Notes: generated by a model from the sequence alone, not told the origin. Counted from the stretch's first letter, positions 18,805 to 28,016 are shown. The stretch is DNA of 64,000 nucleotides from JAAUTS01 sp038250235 (GCA_038250235.1 JBBSCO010000009.1:4801-68800); one strand, 5' to 3'. Made by a program: numbers and translations.

Positions 18805-19599
18805 CTAAATTCCATGGTCCAGGCGGAACTTCTCCACCTGGGCCAGAATCACCTCCACCATGCCGGGATCCGTTCCAATGGAAGACGTGTACCAAAGCCT
18901 TCTGCCATGGATTTCCATGGGACTTTGATAACTCCCCGGCCCGGCGTTCCCCATGATTCCCAACATCACCGGAATATCTTCGGCCGGGTGTAGGCCATCC
19001 GCGATAAAAAAGGGCACGGTAATGACGTTGGGCAGCGCTGTGATCGTAGGCCAGTCTTTGATCAACGGGGCCTCTTCCATAAACAGGGCCTCCACCTGCC
19101 CGAAAAGGCCACGCGCCCGGATCAACTCCACCTGCCGGTAAACCTCCCGGGTCGAATTCCTGTTCTTGGGCGTCCCGTGCCCTGCAATATAGAGGCAGGT
19201 ATCCTGGCTTTTCAAATTCTCCGCTTCTGTGATCCCGATTGCCTTTCCAACCAGCAAATCCGTCATGACCGGATGCAACCCGACTGGATCACAATAATAA
19301 ATTGTCTTCTCCCCCTGCCTGCTGATCGGCCCCTCCAACTTGAATTCACGGGGCAGGATCTCGCGTGTGTAAAAACCTTCGCAAATAAAGTTGGGCACCA
19401 GATAAATGTCTTTCGCCTCCACCCCGCCCAACACATCCTTGAAATGCGGTTCCTCCAACCAGAAACAGGCCTTCACTTCGGAAAACAGGCCTCTCCGGGC
19501 AATCTCCAGAGCATGATTCCTGGTCGGAAAACTCGAGTCCGCATTTTGGGTCGATCCGTGCCCGGCCAACACCAACGCAGCCTTAATTCCTGAAATCAT
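18805..19599 (-). CDS. CbiX-like sirohydrochlorin chelatase family protein (two-domain)
   Basis: 264 residues with two repeats of the CbiX/SirB fold. The first begins ALVLAGHGSTQ with a candidate metal-binding His14, the second LYIAGHGTPKNRN. Each continues with the family loop (VPNFICEGFYTREILP and VPFFIADGLHPAEDIP). Such enzymes insert cobalt, iron or nickel into sirohydrochlorin-type tetrapyrroles. The ATG at 19599 gives the better N-terminus; an upstream in-frame start at 19623 adds eight residues. No other tetrapyrrole gene is in the window, so the metal and role are uncertain. Confidence 0.8.
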   Translation of the reverse strand: MISGIKAALVLAGHGSTQNADSSFPTRNHALEIARRGLFSEVKACFWLEEPHFKDVLGGVEAKDIYLVPNFICEGFYTREILPREFKLEGPISRQGEKTIYYCDPVGLHPVMTDLLVGKAIGITEAENLKSQDTCLYIAGHGTPKNRNSTREVYRQVELIRARGLFGQVEALFMEEAPLIKDWPTITALPNVITVPFFIADGLHPAEDIPVMLGIMGNAGPGSYQSPMEIHGRRLWYTSSIGTDPGMVEVILAQVEKFRLDHGI

Positions 19600-19703
19600 G
19601 GGCTCAGAATAACCCTGAAACACACTTTATCAAGAATCCACCGTCCTGTTGCATTACGCATTAAACCGGGCATGGTAGTTGCTTAATTTTCTCCTGCTTA
19701 TAT

Positions 19704-21563
19704 ATGTCCCAGCGAACTCCCTCCCCTCCATTGAAGTCTCCCATCCAGGAAATCATCAACGACCTCTACAACCGTTATCGCGAGGTCCATACGGGCGAAG
19801 TCGCCACTTACATTCCGGAACTGGGCAAAGCCAACCCGGACAAATTTGCCATCTCGGTCGTCACGGCCGACGGCCAGGTCTATGAGGCCGGTGACACGCA
19901 ACAGACCTTCACCATCCAGTCCATTTCCAAGCCCTTCACCTACGGCATTGCCCTGGAAGACAACGGACGCAGCGCGGTCATCGATAAAATCGGGGTGGAA
20001 CCCACCGGTGAAGCCTTCAACTCGATCAGCCTGGATCCGGCTACAGGACGCCCCCTCAACCCCATGATCAATGCCGGGGCCATCGCCACCACCAGCCTGG
20101 TCGAAGGCAAAACAACCAAACAGAAAATGCACCGCATCCTCGACGCTTTCGCCCGCTACACCGGACGGAAAATGGACGTGGACAACAACGTTTATCTCTC
20201 CGAAAGCGAAACCGGTCACCGCAACCGCGCCATCGCCTACATGCTCCGCAATTTTGACATCATCACCGATGATCCCCTCCCCAGCCTGGAAGCCTACTTC
20301 ATGCAATGCTCCATCCTGGTCAATTGTCGCGACCTCGGCATGATGGCCGCCACCCTGGCCAACGGCGGACTCAATCCGCTCAGCGGAACCCGCGCCGTTA
20401 TTGGCGACTACGTGGAAAGCATGCTCAGCGTCATGGGCAGTTGCGGCATGTATGACGCCGCCGGAGAATGGATTTACAACGTAGGAATGCCCGCCAAGAG
20501 CGGGGTGGCTGGCGGTATCCTGGCCGTCCTGCCCGGCCAACTCGGCATCGGCGTCTTCTCCCCACGGCTCGACAAACATGGCAACAGCGTGCGGGGTATT
20601 GGAATCTGCCGCGAACTGTCCCAACGCTTCGACCTCCACATGTTCCATGTCTCCCGCTCCGGCCGCACCGTCATCCGTCACAGCGGCCACGGCGGCCTGA
20701 CCTTCTCCAACCGCATGCGTCTTGAGAGCGAAACCGACCTGCTGAGAAAGCACGGCAACCAGATAGAAACCTTGGAACTTCAAGGGGAGCTTGTTTTCTC
20801 CACTGCCGAAATTGTTATCCGTGAATCCATCAAAAAAGCGGATAAAGCCGACTATTTCATCCTGAGCTTCCGCCACGTGCAGGTCGTGGACCTTGTTGCC
20901 GCCGGACTGATCAAAGATCTCGCTTTGGAAATGGTCAACGCGGGCAAAACTCTTGTCCTTAGCGGCACACGTCACCTGCCCGTCTTGGAAAAAGTATTAA
21001 AAAAGGAGCTGACTTCCGAAAGCTTTAACCAGCTCCAATGGATACAGGACACAGACATTGCCCTGGAACAATGTGAAAATCTTCTCATCCAGTCCCATAC
21101 CACCCTGCACCACTCCGGCCATCTGGCGAATCTTGGAGAATCCCTGCTGCTCAAGGGTTTCCGCTCGGGTGAAATCCAGTTGATTGAGTCTCTGGTCAAA
21201 AAATGTAACTACAAAAAAGGGGACAACATCATTAACGTGAAAGATCCCGCCACCGAACTCTATTTTCTCATGAAAGGAAAAGTCAGCGCCTGGATCGACA
21301 TTTCGGGCACCGACGGAAAACGCGTCGCCACTTTCACCTCCGGAATGGTTTTCGGGGAAATGGCCTTGCTGGACCGCGCCCCCCGCTCCGCCCGCGTCAC
21401 GGCAGATACCGATTTGGAATGCTACAGCCTCAGCCTGTCGGACCTTGATGCCTTTGCCGAAAAGAATCCCCAACTCATGATCCACATCATGCGCAACCTG
21501 GCCGAACTCCTGGCCCAACGCCTTCGCAAGGCCAATGCGGAAATCAGTGCCCTCTATAAGTGA
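19704..21563 (+). CDS. glsA: Glutaminase fused to STAS and cyclic-nucleotide-binding domains
   Basis: 619 residues. Residues 1-310 are a beta-lactamase-fold glutaminase that releases ammonia from glutamine, with the catalytic SxxK at S73/K76 (SISKPFTYG) and family motifs NAGAI and SGVAGGI. Residues ~345-440 form a STAS domain (LELQGELVFSTAE). Residues ~490-610 form a cNMP-binding domain with the phosphate cassette FGEMALLDRAPRSARV. Bacterial single-domain glutaminases are about 310 residues, so half of this protein is a regulatory extension. Control of activity by a nucleotide or by partner proteins is inferred. Confidence 0.92.
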   Translation: MSQRTPSPPLKSPIQEIINDLYNRYREVHTGEVATYIPELGKANPDKFAISVVTADGQVYEAGDTQQTFTIQSISKPFTYGIALEDNGRSAVIDKIGVEPTGEAFNSISLDPATGRPLNPMINAGAIATTSLVEGKTTKQKMHRILDAFARYTGRKMDVDNNVYLSESETGHRNRAIAYMLRNFDIITDDPLPSLEAYFMQCSILVNCRDLGMMAATLANGGLNPLSGTRAVIGDYVESMLSVMGSCGMYDAAGEWIYNVGMPAKSGVAGGILAVLPGQLGIGVFSPRLDKHGNSVRGIGICRELSQRFDLHMFHVSRSGRTVIRHSGHGGLTFSNRMRLESETDLLRKHGNQIETLELQGELVFSTAEIVIRESIKKADKADYFILSFRHVQVVDLVAAGLIKDLALEMVNAGKTLVLSGTRHLPVLEKVLKKELTSESFNQLQWIQDTDIALEQCENLLIQSHTTLHHSGHLANLGESLLLKGFRSGEIQLIESLVKKCNYKKGDNIINVKDPATELYFLMKGKVSAWIDISGTDGKRVATFTSGMVFGEMALLDRAPRSARVTADTDLECYSLSLSDLDAFAEKNPQLMIHIMRNLAELLAQRLRKANAEISALYK

Positions 21564-21590
21564 AATCTTCCGCAATGAGAAAGTCGGCTG

Positions 21591-22058
21591 ATGATTTTTT
21601 CTGATACCTGGACTAATGCCCTGCTGTTGATACATCTGGCCTCCTGCCTCTTCATGACAGGCGTGATCTGGTATGTGCAGATCGTGGTTTACCCGCAATT
21701 GCGGAACGTGCCGGAAGATTTTTTCCCCGGCTATTATTCCACCCACACCCTCCGCACAGGCTTTATAGTCGGACCTCCCATGCTGGTAGAACTGGTCTCC
21801 GGATCCGCCCTGCTTCTCATTTACTCCACCCGCTCTGCCTCCGGGATCAGCCCTTTCCTGATCGCTTTCCTCCCGCTCCTGCTCATCTGGCTTTCCACCC
21901 TGTTCCTGCAGATTCCCCTGCACGCCAAACTTGAAAAACAACGGGATGCATGCGTCATCGAAAAACTGATCAAGGGCAACTGGATCCGAACCATCCTCTG
22001 GTCTTTCCGTTCCCTTTGGCTGATGTATCTTTTGTTTCCGATCCTCAAACCATTTTAA
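21591..22058 (+). CDS. Unknown four-helix integral membrane protein
   Basis: 155 residues with about four hydrophobic segments (near residues 8-30, 60-80, 86-106 and 136-152). A short polar loop between the third and fourth carries Lys/Arg, suggesting a cytoplasmic side. I do not recognise the family; the layout resembles small DUF-type membrane proteins. It starts 27 bp after the glutaminase gene on the same strand and may be co-transcribed with it. Confidence 0.7.
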   Translation: MIFSDTWTNALLLIHLASCLFMTGVIWYVQIVVYPQLRNVPEDFFPGYYSTHTLRTGFIVGPPMLVELVSGSALLLIYSTRSASGISPFLIAFLPLLLIWLSTLFLQIPLHAKLEKQRDACVIEKLIKGNWIRTILWSFRSLWLMYLLFPILKPF

Positions 22059-22068
22059 GCCACGGATC

Positions 22069-22141
22069 ACACTGGTTCGTGATAATCCTTGCCCTTTTGG
22101 GAGAACGTCTTTTTGCTTTTCTTATCCGTGCAAATCCATGA
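22069..22141. repeat. Intergenic short inverted repeat of the CCACGGAT...ATCCGTG type
   Basis: CCACGGATCACACTGG after the membrane-protein gene is partly mirrored by TTATCCGTGCAAATCCATG before the MGMT gene. Repeats built from GGATNACACNG and CCGTG words are a common non-coding signature in some PVC genomes. The symmetry is imperfect and the boundaries are approximate. Confidence 0.4.
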
Positions 22142-22165
22142 AATCTGCAGGTAAAGAAACTCTTC

Positions 22166-22498
22166 ATGAAAAACCAACGCACCCCAACCCTCTTCGAGCA
22201 AAAAATCTACGACGCACTCCTCCATATTCCCAAAGGCAGGGTGACCACTTACAAACTCCTCGCCCAAACCCTTCGTTGCCGCTCGGCTCAAGCCATCGGT
22301 CAAGCCCTCAAACGAAATCCCTTCGCACCCGAAGTCCCCTGCCATCGTGTCATCCGCAGCGACCACCATCTGGGAGGTTTCCAAGGAAAACGGGCAGGAG
22401 CCTCCATCCGGGAAAAAACCAGACTGCTTGAACAGGAGGGTGTGCTGTTTAATCCAGAAGGTTTTTTGATTGATCCAGATCGGATCGTCCAAATTTGA
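22166..22498 (+). CDS. MGMT-family methylated-DNA-protein cysteine methyltransferase (C-terminal domain only)
   Basis: 110 residues covering only the DNA-binding and active-site domain of O6-alkylguanine-DNA alkyltransferases. The acceptor motif is PCHRVIRS with Cys59 present, so it is not an alkyltransferase-like protein in which this residue is Trp. The helix-turn-helix (GRVTTYKLLAQTL) and the GLGGFxG-like HHLGGFQGK segment are intact. Single-domain members of this length exist. It probably repairs alkylated guanine by suicidal transfer. Confidence 0.85.
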   Translation: MKNQRTPTLFEQKIYDALLHIPKGRVTTYKLLAQTLRCRSAQAIGQALKRNPFAPEVPCHRVIRSDHHLGGFQGKRAGASIREKTRLLEQEGVLFNPEGFLIDPDRIVQI

Positions 22499-22610
22499 AG
22501 GCCCAAAGGACTTTAGACCATGCCACCGTCTTTTCAGGCTCCATTGCGAATAATTTAATTTGCACACTTGCCAGAGGCCCCTTCTTGCGTAAATACTGGA
22601 ATCTCTCCTT

Positions 22611-22883
22611 ATGGATCGTAAAACGCTTATCCTTTTGGCCGCCCTCGGGGTTGTGGCTGGTGTCTGTGCCTTCGGTGCCAAACGCCGCTATGACCTGCGC
22701 AAAGCCCGCGCGCTCCGCGCCAGCTTCCGCCCCCATTACACCAATGGCTGTTACATGGTCAAAATCGTGGACGGGCCCAACTGGTCCATCGGCGAATTCG
22801 GAACCTTCGATGCCTCCTCCGATAAAATTCTGATCGAAGGCGAAGAATTCGCCGCCGAGGATTTTGAATTCATCCTGGCCTGA
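22611..22883 (+). CDS. Small membrane-anchored protein of unknown function
   Basis: 90 residues. A hydrophobic N-terminal segment (LILLAALGVVAGVCAFGA) follows MDRKT and looks like a membrane anchor or uncleaved signal. The rest is a short basic stretch then a likely beta-rich domain with YMVKIVDGPNWSIGEFG. No family recognised. It stands between the MGMT gene and the convergent kinase gene. Confidence 0.6.
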   Translation: MDRKTLILLAALGVVAGVCAFGAKRRYDLRKARALRASFRPHYTNGCYMVKIVDGPNWSIGEFGTFDASSDKILIEGEEFAAEDFEFILA

Positions 22884-22965
22884 GCCTGCCGGAAGAGGAC
22901 GCCGGATGCGGAATGGGAGAAGAGTTGCCTGGTGCAATCTTCTGAAAAAGATTCAACGTTGCGAC

Positions 22966-24048
22966 TTAGTCCCTTGGCGACTTTCCGTTAACATTGTCCC
23001 CAGTGTCCTGATAATGAACTTGCTTAACCAAATTTGTTTTCAGGACTCTGGCCTGAAAACAACTGCGGCATTCCCTGATCAGATCGTTGAACTGCTTCAG
23101 TTCCGGCAGTTCCGATACCACCAGCTCCAGGTTATTCAAGGCCGGTTCGACATGTTTTAAAAAATCCGGCTTCCCTTTTTCGATCCCCAGAAACCCATAA
23201 GCTCCCAAAGCCTGCATCAGGCGTTGGATCGCAGCATAACGGAAGAGTGTGTCAAAGGCGGAACGTTTCGGGCGGCTGCCTGGCAGGACAAAATAAAAAT
23301 TCAACATTTCCAGTCTCTCTTCCGGAGTAAACGTCACGTAAGGATCATAAAGCAACGAGGCCAGATCATAATAAAGTGTCCCTTGGCGCATCCCCTGGAA
23401 ATCTATCAGGTAAGTCCAGCCGTTCTTCACCATGATATTCTGGGACTGAAAATCGCGGTGAATCAGCGTGGGCTTTTCCTTCACCAAGGTTCTAGTCATC
23501 GGTAAAAAAAGTTCTTCCAACGAACTCCGTGTTTCCTCCTTCAGCGGCAATCCACAGGCCAGTCCGGCAAATTTGTCATAAAAATAATCCCTCTCCCAGC
23601 CATACAACGCATGATCAAAGCCGGGCATCAACTTGACGTTTTCCTTCTGCGCCCGCTGAAACCCTTCCCGGTGTAAAAGATTGGCCTGTTCCAGAACCGA
23701 ACGGTAATGCGGTGCCCGCAGCATCCAGGAAGCTTCACGGAAACTCCATAAATCAGCCGCTCCGAGATCCTCAACCCACACCATCCTCCGACCGTTGTCC
23801 TCGGCGAGGATTCGGGGAACCTCGATCCCCAGCTTCTCCAGAAAAAAGCCTATGGCTGTAAAAAGCGCGTTTTCTTCACGCTCGGTCCCATAGGCCATAA
23901 CGATGCAGGATGCTTTTTCCCAGGTGGCACGGAAGAATCGGCGATCCGACCCGCCTTTCAAAATCGCCTCCAACCGGAGAGCCGCCGGGTCTTTCACCTG
24001 CATCCGCGCCGCGGTTACGCTTCGAATATCCTGCTCTTGGTTCATCAT
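22966..24048 (-). CDS. amgK: AmgK-like N-acetylmuramate/N-acetylglucosamine kinase (APH fold)
   Basis: A 360-residue aminoglycoside-phosphotransferase-fold kinase. The N-lobe has the glycine-rich GGSDRRFFRA, and the catalytic loop is IHRDFQSQNIMVK followed by the metal motif LIDFQGMRQGTLYYDLASLL. These match AmgK, which phosphorylates the anomeric hydroxyl of MurNAc/GlcNAc during peptidoglycan recycling. A MurU-like nucleotidyltransferase, its pathway partner, is encoded divergently 97 bp away, which supports the assignment. The ATG at 24048 is chosen; a TTG at 24102 would add 18 residues. Confidence 0.82.
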   Translation of the reverse strand: MMNQEQDIRSVTAARMQVKDPAALRLEAILKGGSDRRFFRATWEKASCIVMAYGTEREENALFTAIGFFLEKLGIEVPRILAEDNGRRMVWVEDLGAADLWSFREASWMLRAPHYRSVLEQANLLHREGFQRAQKENVKLMPGFDHALYGWERDYFYDKFAGLACGLPLKEETRSSLEELFLPMTRTLVKEKPTLIHRDFQSQNIMVKNGWTYLIDFQGMRQGTLYYDLASLLYDPYVTFTPEERLEMLNFYFVLPGSRPKRSAFDTLFRYAAIQRLMQALGAYGFLGIEKGKPDFLKHVEPALNNLELVVSELPELKQFNDLIRECRSCFQARVLKTNLVKQVHYQDTGDNVNGKSPRD

Positions 24049-24145
24049 AGGGGCCGGGTTCCAGCCCAAAAATGGCCGAAAATCAAAAGAAGGCACGACC
24101 AAAAGCAGCGTGCAATCAAATTAAACTTCGTGGATTATTTCTTTT

Positions 24146-24844
24146 CTGAAAAAAGTCACCACAGCCTTTATCCTCGGGGCCGGTCTGGGCACCCGCCTGC
24201 GTCCTCTTACCGGAACCTGGCCCAAGCCCCTCCTTCCTGTACAAGGCCGTCCGATGATCACCTTCATTTTCGACCAGTTGATCCAACTAGGCATAGAGCG
24301 CATCCTGATCAACACCCATCATTGCCCCGACCGCTATGCTGAAATCTTCCCGGACTCGCGTTACAAAGGCCTCCCTTTGTTGTTCCGTCATGAACCGGAA
24401 CTACTTGAAACTGGCGGCGGGATCAAAAATATCGAAGATCTCGCGGACACCTCCTCCCCCCTGCTTGTTTATAACGGGGACATTTTCAGCACATTGCCCT
24501 TGGAGCGTCTGGTCGCCCACCACTTCCACTCCTCCAACGAAGTCACCCTGGCGCTGCGCAGCCATGGAGAACCGCGCAATGTGCAATTGGGAGGTAATGG
24601 ACTGGTTCTCGATCTGCGCCATACCCTCGGCCTGACAGAAGGCCTCCCCTGCCTCTTCACCGGAATCTATCTGCTCGAGCCCCGTTTCTTCCAACGTCTG
24701 GACTCCAGAAATAAAGAGTCGGTCATCGAAACTTTTTTGCGCATGATCCTTGCAGGCATCCCCCCGGGAGGAATCATTCTGGACGAAGGCACTTGGTCAG
24801 ACATCGGAACCCACGAAGAATATGAACGCATTCAAAGTACTTAA
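24146..24844 (+). CDS. murU: MurU-like sugar-1-phosphate nucleotidyltransferase, probable CTG start
   Basis: 232 residues if translation begins at CTG 24146. This gives (M)KKVTTAFILGAGLGTRLRP, then LTGTWPKPLLPVQGRPM, the essential nucleotide-binding signature. The first ATG (24254) would remove that signature and cannot be the functional start. The frame is open from 24125 with no ATG, GTG or TTG upstream of 24254. Alternatively a GTG at 24130 could be joined if the A-run at 24149-24154 were one base shorter. The product probably makes UDP-MurNAc from MurNAc-1-phosphate. Its 3' end overlaps the next gene by 23 bp. Confidence 0.8.
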   Translation: MKKVTTAFILGAGLGTRLRPLTGTWPKPLLPVQGRPMITFIFDQLIQLGIERILINTHHCPDRYAEIFPDSRYKGLPLLFRHEPELLETGGGIKNIEDLADTSSPLLVYNGDIFSTLPLERLVAHHFHSSNEVTLALRSHGEPRNVQLGGNGLVLDLRHTLGLTEGLPCLFTGIYLLEPRFFQRLDSRNKESVIETFLRMILAGIPPGGIILDEGTWSDIGTHEEYERIQST

Positions 24845-25631
24845 GTATCTGGCACTTCTCCCGGGACTTTGTTGGAGCGGCTGCCTCCAGGCCATCGAAC
24901 TTCCCCGGCAAGAGGCCTTGGCCATCGGACACAAAATCTGGCTCAACGAATGTGGAGGCACCGTGGACGGCCTCACTTCCTGGAACAATGGCGAAAATTT
25001 CGCCTCGCTCGGCATCTGCCATTTCATCTGGTATCCGGCAGGCATGGAAGGCCCCTTTGACGAGAGTTTTCCCAAAGCCCTGGCCTACATCCGGCAACGC
25101 GGAGCCAAAGTTCCGGCCTGGCTCCTGGAAACCAAAGATTGCCCCTGGACCACCAAGGAAGAATTCGAGAAAGAACGCCATGGTGAACGCATGACTTCCC
25201 TGAGGATTTTCCTGAAAGACACCATCGACAAGCAAACGGAGTTTGCCGCCAAAAGACTGTCAGAAGCTCTCCCCAAAATGACGGAAAAATTGACCGGGAC
25301 GCAACGGCTCCATGTCGAGGAACAATTCCAGCGCCTGGCCCAAAGCCCCGGAGGCTATTATCCCCTGATGGACTACGTCAACTTCAAGGGGGAAGGCATC
25401 AAGGAGACCGAACGCTATCAGGGCGAAGGCTGGGGCCTGCTCCAAGTTCTGCTGGACATGAAAGGCGTTGAGAAAGGTCAGGCCGCCCTGGACGAGTTCG
25501 CCACATCCTCCGCCCGTGTCCTGACCCGGCGGGTTGAACTTTCTCCTCCGGCCCGCAACGAGATCCGCTGGCTTAAAGGCTGGATCAACCGCTGCAATAC
25601 CTACGGAACCGGTATCACCCCGAAAACATGA
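24822..25631 (+). CDS. Conserved exported protein of unknown function
   Basis: 269 residues from the ATG at 24822. The first ~24 residues are a signal peptide (LKYLALLPGLCWSGCLQA). The mature part has distinctive blocks: IWLNECGG, TSWNNGENFASLGICHFIWYP, FDESFP, PWTTKEEF, a middle helical region and a QGEGWGLLQVLLDMK segment near the end. I recall similar exported proteins in other Gram-negative bacteria but no function. It overlaps murU by 23 bp and the transporter gene by 4 bp (ATGA), so a role in the envelope or cell-wall turnover is plausible but inferred. Confidence 0.72.
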   Translation: MNAFKVLKYLALLPGLCWSGCLQAIELPRQEALAIGHKIWLNECGGTVDGLTSWNNGENFASLGICHFIWYPAGMEGPFDESFPKALAYIRQRGAKVPAWLLETKDCPWTTKEEFEKERHGERMTSLRIFLKDTIDKQTEFAAKRLSEALPKMTEKLTGTQRLHVEEQFQRLAQSPGGYYPLMDYVNFKGEGIKETERYQGEGWGLLQVLLDMKGVEKGQAALDEFATSSARVLTRRVELSPPARNEIRWLKGWINRCNTYGTGITPKT

Positions 25632-26560
25632 ACCGCCTATTTGCTTATGCCGCCAACGCCTTTCCCTTCTGGGTTAGCCTGGGCGGTATCAGTGCCCTGT
25701 TTTACCCGGACCTGTTCACCTGGTTCTCCGGTTCCTGGATCGTCTGGGGCCTCGCCGCCATCATGCTTGGCATGGGACTTACCCTGGATCTGGATGACTT
25801 CAAAAAAGTCCTGACCATGCCCCGTATTATTCTCATCGGATTCCTCGCCCAATACGGCATCATGCCTTTTCTTGGCTGGGCCATCGCCAAAGGGATGCAC
25901 CTGCCCCCCGCTTTCGCCGCCGGCCTCATCCTTGTCGCCTGCTGCCCCGGAGGCACAGCCTCCAACGTCGTGACCTACATCGCCCGGGCCCATGTGGCCC
26001 TTTCCGTCCTTATGACATTGTGCTCCACCCTCGCCGCCGTGCTGCTGACTCCGCTCCTGACCCAGTGGCTTGCCGGAGCCTATGTCCCGGTCGATGGCTG
26101 GGGACTATTTCTATCCACCCTCCAGGTGGTGCTGGCCCCCGTCCTGATCGGATTGGTTCTGCATCATTCAGCACCGAAACTGGTGCGGTGCATCATCCCC
26201 GTGTCACCCCTGATCGCCGTTCTCACTATCACAATGATTTGCGCCAGCATCATCGGCCAAAGCGCGGAGGCCATCAAGGCATCCGGCTTCCGTCTGATCC
26301 TTGCCGTCTTACTGCTCCACAGTTGCGGCTTCGGGCTGGGTTATCTTTTTGCCAGACTCTTCGGTTACGACAAAGCGATTTGCCGCACGGTTTCCATCGA
26401 AGTCGGCATGCAGAACTCCGGTCTGGGCGTGGTGCTGGCCCGGAAACATTTTGCCGATCCCCTCACGGCCGTGCCCTGCGCCATTTCCAGCGTCTGCCAT
26501 TCTGTGATTGGAAGTTTTCTTGCCGGAATCTGGCGACTGGGCAAAAATTCCGGTAAATGA
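25628..26560 (+). CDS. Bile acid:sodium symporter (BASS) family transporter
   Basis: 310 residues with about ten hydrophobic segments. The BASS signature is in AAIMLGMGLTLDLDDF, AQYGIMPFLGWAI and CCPGGTASNVVTYIARAHVALS, which hold the residues that form the sodium sites and the crossover helices. Bacterial members carry organic anions such as pantoate, pyruvate or bile acids with Na+. Its ATG overlaps the previous stop codon (ATGA), and the same is true of the next gene, so it is tightly co-translated with the exported protein. Confidence 0.9.
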   Translation: MNRLFAYAANAFPFWVSLGGISALFYPDLFTWFSGSWIVWGLAAIMLGMGLTLDLDDFKKVLTMPRIILIGFLAQYGIMPFLGWAIAKGMHLPPAFAAGLILVACCPGGTASNVVTYIARAHVALSVLMTLCSTLAAVLLTPLLTQWLAGAYVPVDGWGLFLSTLQVVLAPVLIGLVLHHSAPKLVRCIIPVSPLIAVLTITMICASIIGQSAEAIKASGFRLILAVLLLHSCGFGLGYLFARLFGYDKAICRTVSIEVGMQNSGLGVVLARKHFADPLTAVPCAISSVCHSVIGSFLAGIWRLGKNSGK

Positions 26561-26790
26561 AACACCTCTCATGGCTGTTTTTCGCCGCAGCTTATTTCTT
26601 CATCCAGGCCTGCTCCACCCTGCCCGAGCCGGAAAAAGAACCCTTCAGCCAATTGGTCGAAAAAGCCATTGTTGCACCCACTGGGGACGGGATCATTGAT
26701 CGGGCCATCGACAATGCTGCCACCACCTTCCCGCAAACCAAAAAAACTCCAGCTCCATCCGGCACCCCGCCACCGCCCCGCAGCTTTTAA
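26557..26790 (+). CDS. Small lipoprotein
   Basis: 77 residues. The N-terminus MKHLSWLFFAAAYFFIQAC is a lipoprotein signal with the lipobox ending at Cys19. The rest is polar and ends in a Pro-rich stretch. No domain recognised. The start overlaps the transporter stop codon (ATGA), making it the fourth gene of the murU operon. Confidence 0.65.
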   Translation: MKHLSWLFFAAAYFFIQACSTLPEPEKEPFSQLVEKAIVAPTGDGIIDRAIDNAATTFPQTKKTPAPSGTPPPPRSF

Positions 26791-26947
26791 GCGTCTTTTC
26801 ATCACGAAGAGGGAAAGGAACAGCTACCTGCTTTCGGTTCCAGGGCTATCCAAAACCCTGCCTTTCCCTCTTGCGGGCTTGTCCTAAGGACAGGCTTGCC
26901 TCTCCTTGCCACTTTACCTACATTGTCAGGTTAATCTTTTGAACAAC

Positions 26948-27955
26948 ATGAATCCCAAGAGCGTCAATATCGCTGTCGTCGGAGCCACCGGAGCCGTCGG
27001 TGTGGAAATTCTCCGCGTCCTGGAACGCCGCCGATTCCCTGTCGGTCAACTGAAGCTTCTCGCCTCCGCCCGTTCCGCCGGAAAAACACTCGAATTCCAG
27101 GGCAAGCCCCATCCGGTTGAGGCCCTTTCCGCCGAAGCCTTCGACGGCATCGACATCGCCTTCTTCAGCGCCGGCGCCACCCGCTCCCGCGAATTCATCC
27201 CCGCCGCGATCAGGGCCGGTGCGGTTGTCGTGGACAACTCTTCCGCCTTCCGCATGGAGGAAGGCATCCCCCTGGTCGTGCCTGAAGTAAACCCCGGCGA
27301 TCTCAAAAACCATAAAGGACTCATCGCCAACCCCAATTGCTGCGCCGCCATCCTGGCTGTCCCGCTCTGGCCCCTGCACCAGGCGGCCACGATCAAACGT
27401 ATCGTGGTTTCCACCTACCAGTCCGCCAGCGGCGCCGGTGCCCAGGCCATGGAGGAGCTTCTCGACCAGGTGAAGGCCCACGTGGCCGGGGAAAAACCCG
27501 TGGCCAGGGTCCTGCCCCATCAACTGGCCTTCAACCTCTTCTCCCATAACACCAAGATCGCCGACAACGGCTACAACGAGGAGGAAAACAAACTGATGGC
27601 CGAAATCCGCAAGATGTTCCACCTGCCGGATCTGGCCATGAACGCCACCTGTATCCGTGTCCCCGTGCTGCGGGCCCATTCCGAATCTGTCGTGATCGAA
27701 ACGGAGAAACCCCTCTCCGCCGACCAGGCCCGCGAAATCCTGGCCAGAGCCCCCGGGGTCAAAATCGTGGACGATGCCGCCACGAATCATTTTCCCATGC
27801 CCCTGGAAGCCACTGGCGATCTGGACGTGCATGTCGGACGTATCCGTAAAGACGATTCCGCTCCGAACAGCCTGGCCCTCTTCATCAGTGGCGACCAATT
27901 GCTCAAAGGTGCCGCCTGGAATGCAGTGCAGATCGCAGAAGAGTTGATCCGCTGA
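26948..27955 (+). CDS. asd: Aspartate-semialdehyde dehydrogenase
   Basis: 335 residues. It reduces aspartyl phosphate to aspartate semialdehyde for lysine/diaminopimelate, threonine and methionine synthesis. NADP-binding GATGAVG is at residues 12-18, and the acyl-thioester cysteine is C131 in NPNCCAA. The ASGAGAQAMEEL segment (SASGAGAQ) and C-terminal RVPVLRAHSESV are typical of the family. The ATG at 26948 gives the canonical start; upstream codons back to 26906 show no homology. It is preceded by 157 bp of intergenic DNA and is probably transcribed alone. Confidence 0.95.
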   Translation: MNPKSVNIAVVGATGAVGVEILRVLERRRFPVGQLKLLASARSAGKTLEFQGKPHPVEALSAEAFDGIDIAFFSAGATRSREFIPAAIRAGAVVVDNSSAFRMEEGIPLVVPEVNPGDLKNHKGLIANPNCCAAILAVPLWPLHQAATIKRIVVSTYQSASGAGAQAMEELLDQVKAHVAGEKPVARVLPHQLAFNLFSHNTKIADNGYNEEENKLMAEIRKMFHLPDLAMNATCIRVPVLRAHSESVVIETEKPLSADQAREILARAPGVKIVDDAATNHFPMPLEATGDLDVHVGRIRKDDSAPNSLALFISGDQLLKGAAWNAVQIAEELIR

Positions 27956-28016
27956 TCACGGGGCTTCCAGGCCTGGAAAAATCCTCACGCACCCGGCGCA
28001 TACCGGGAGCTGGAAC

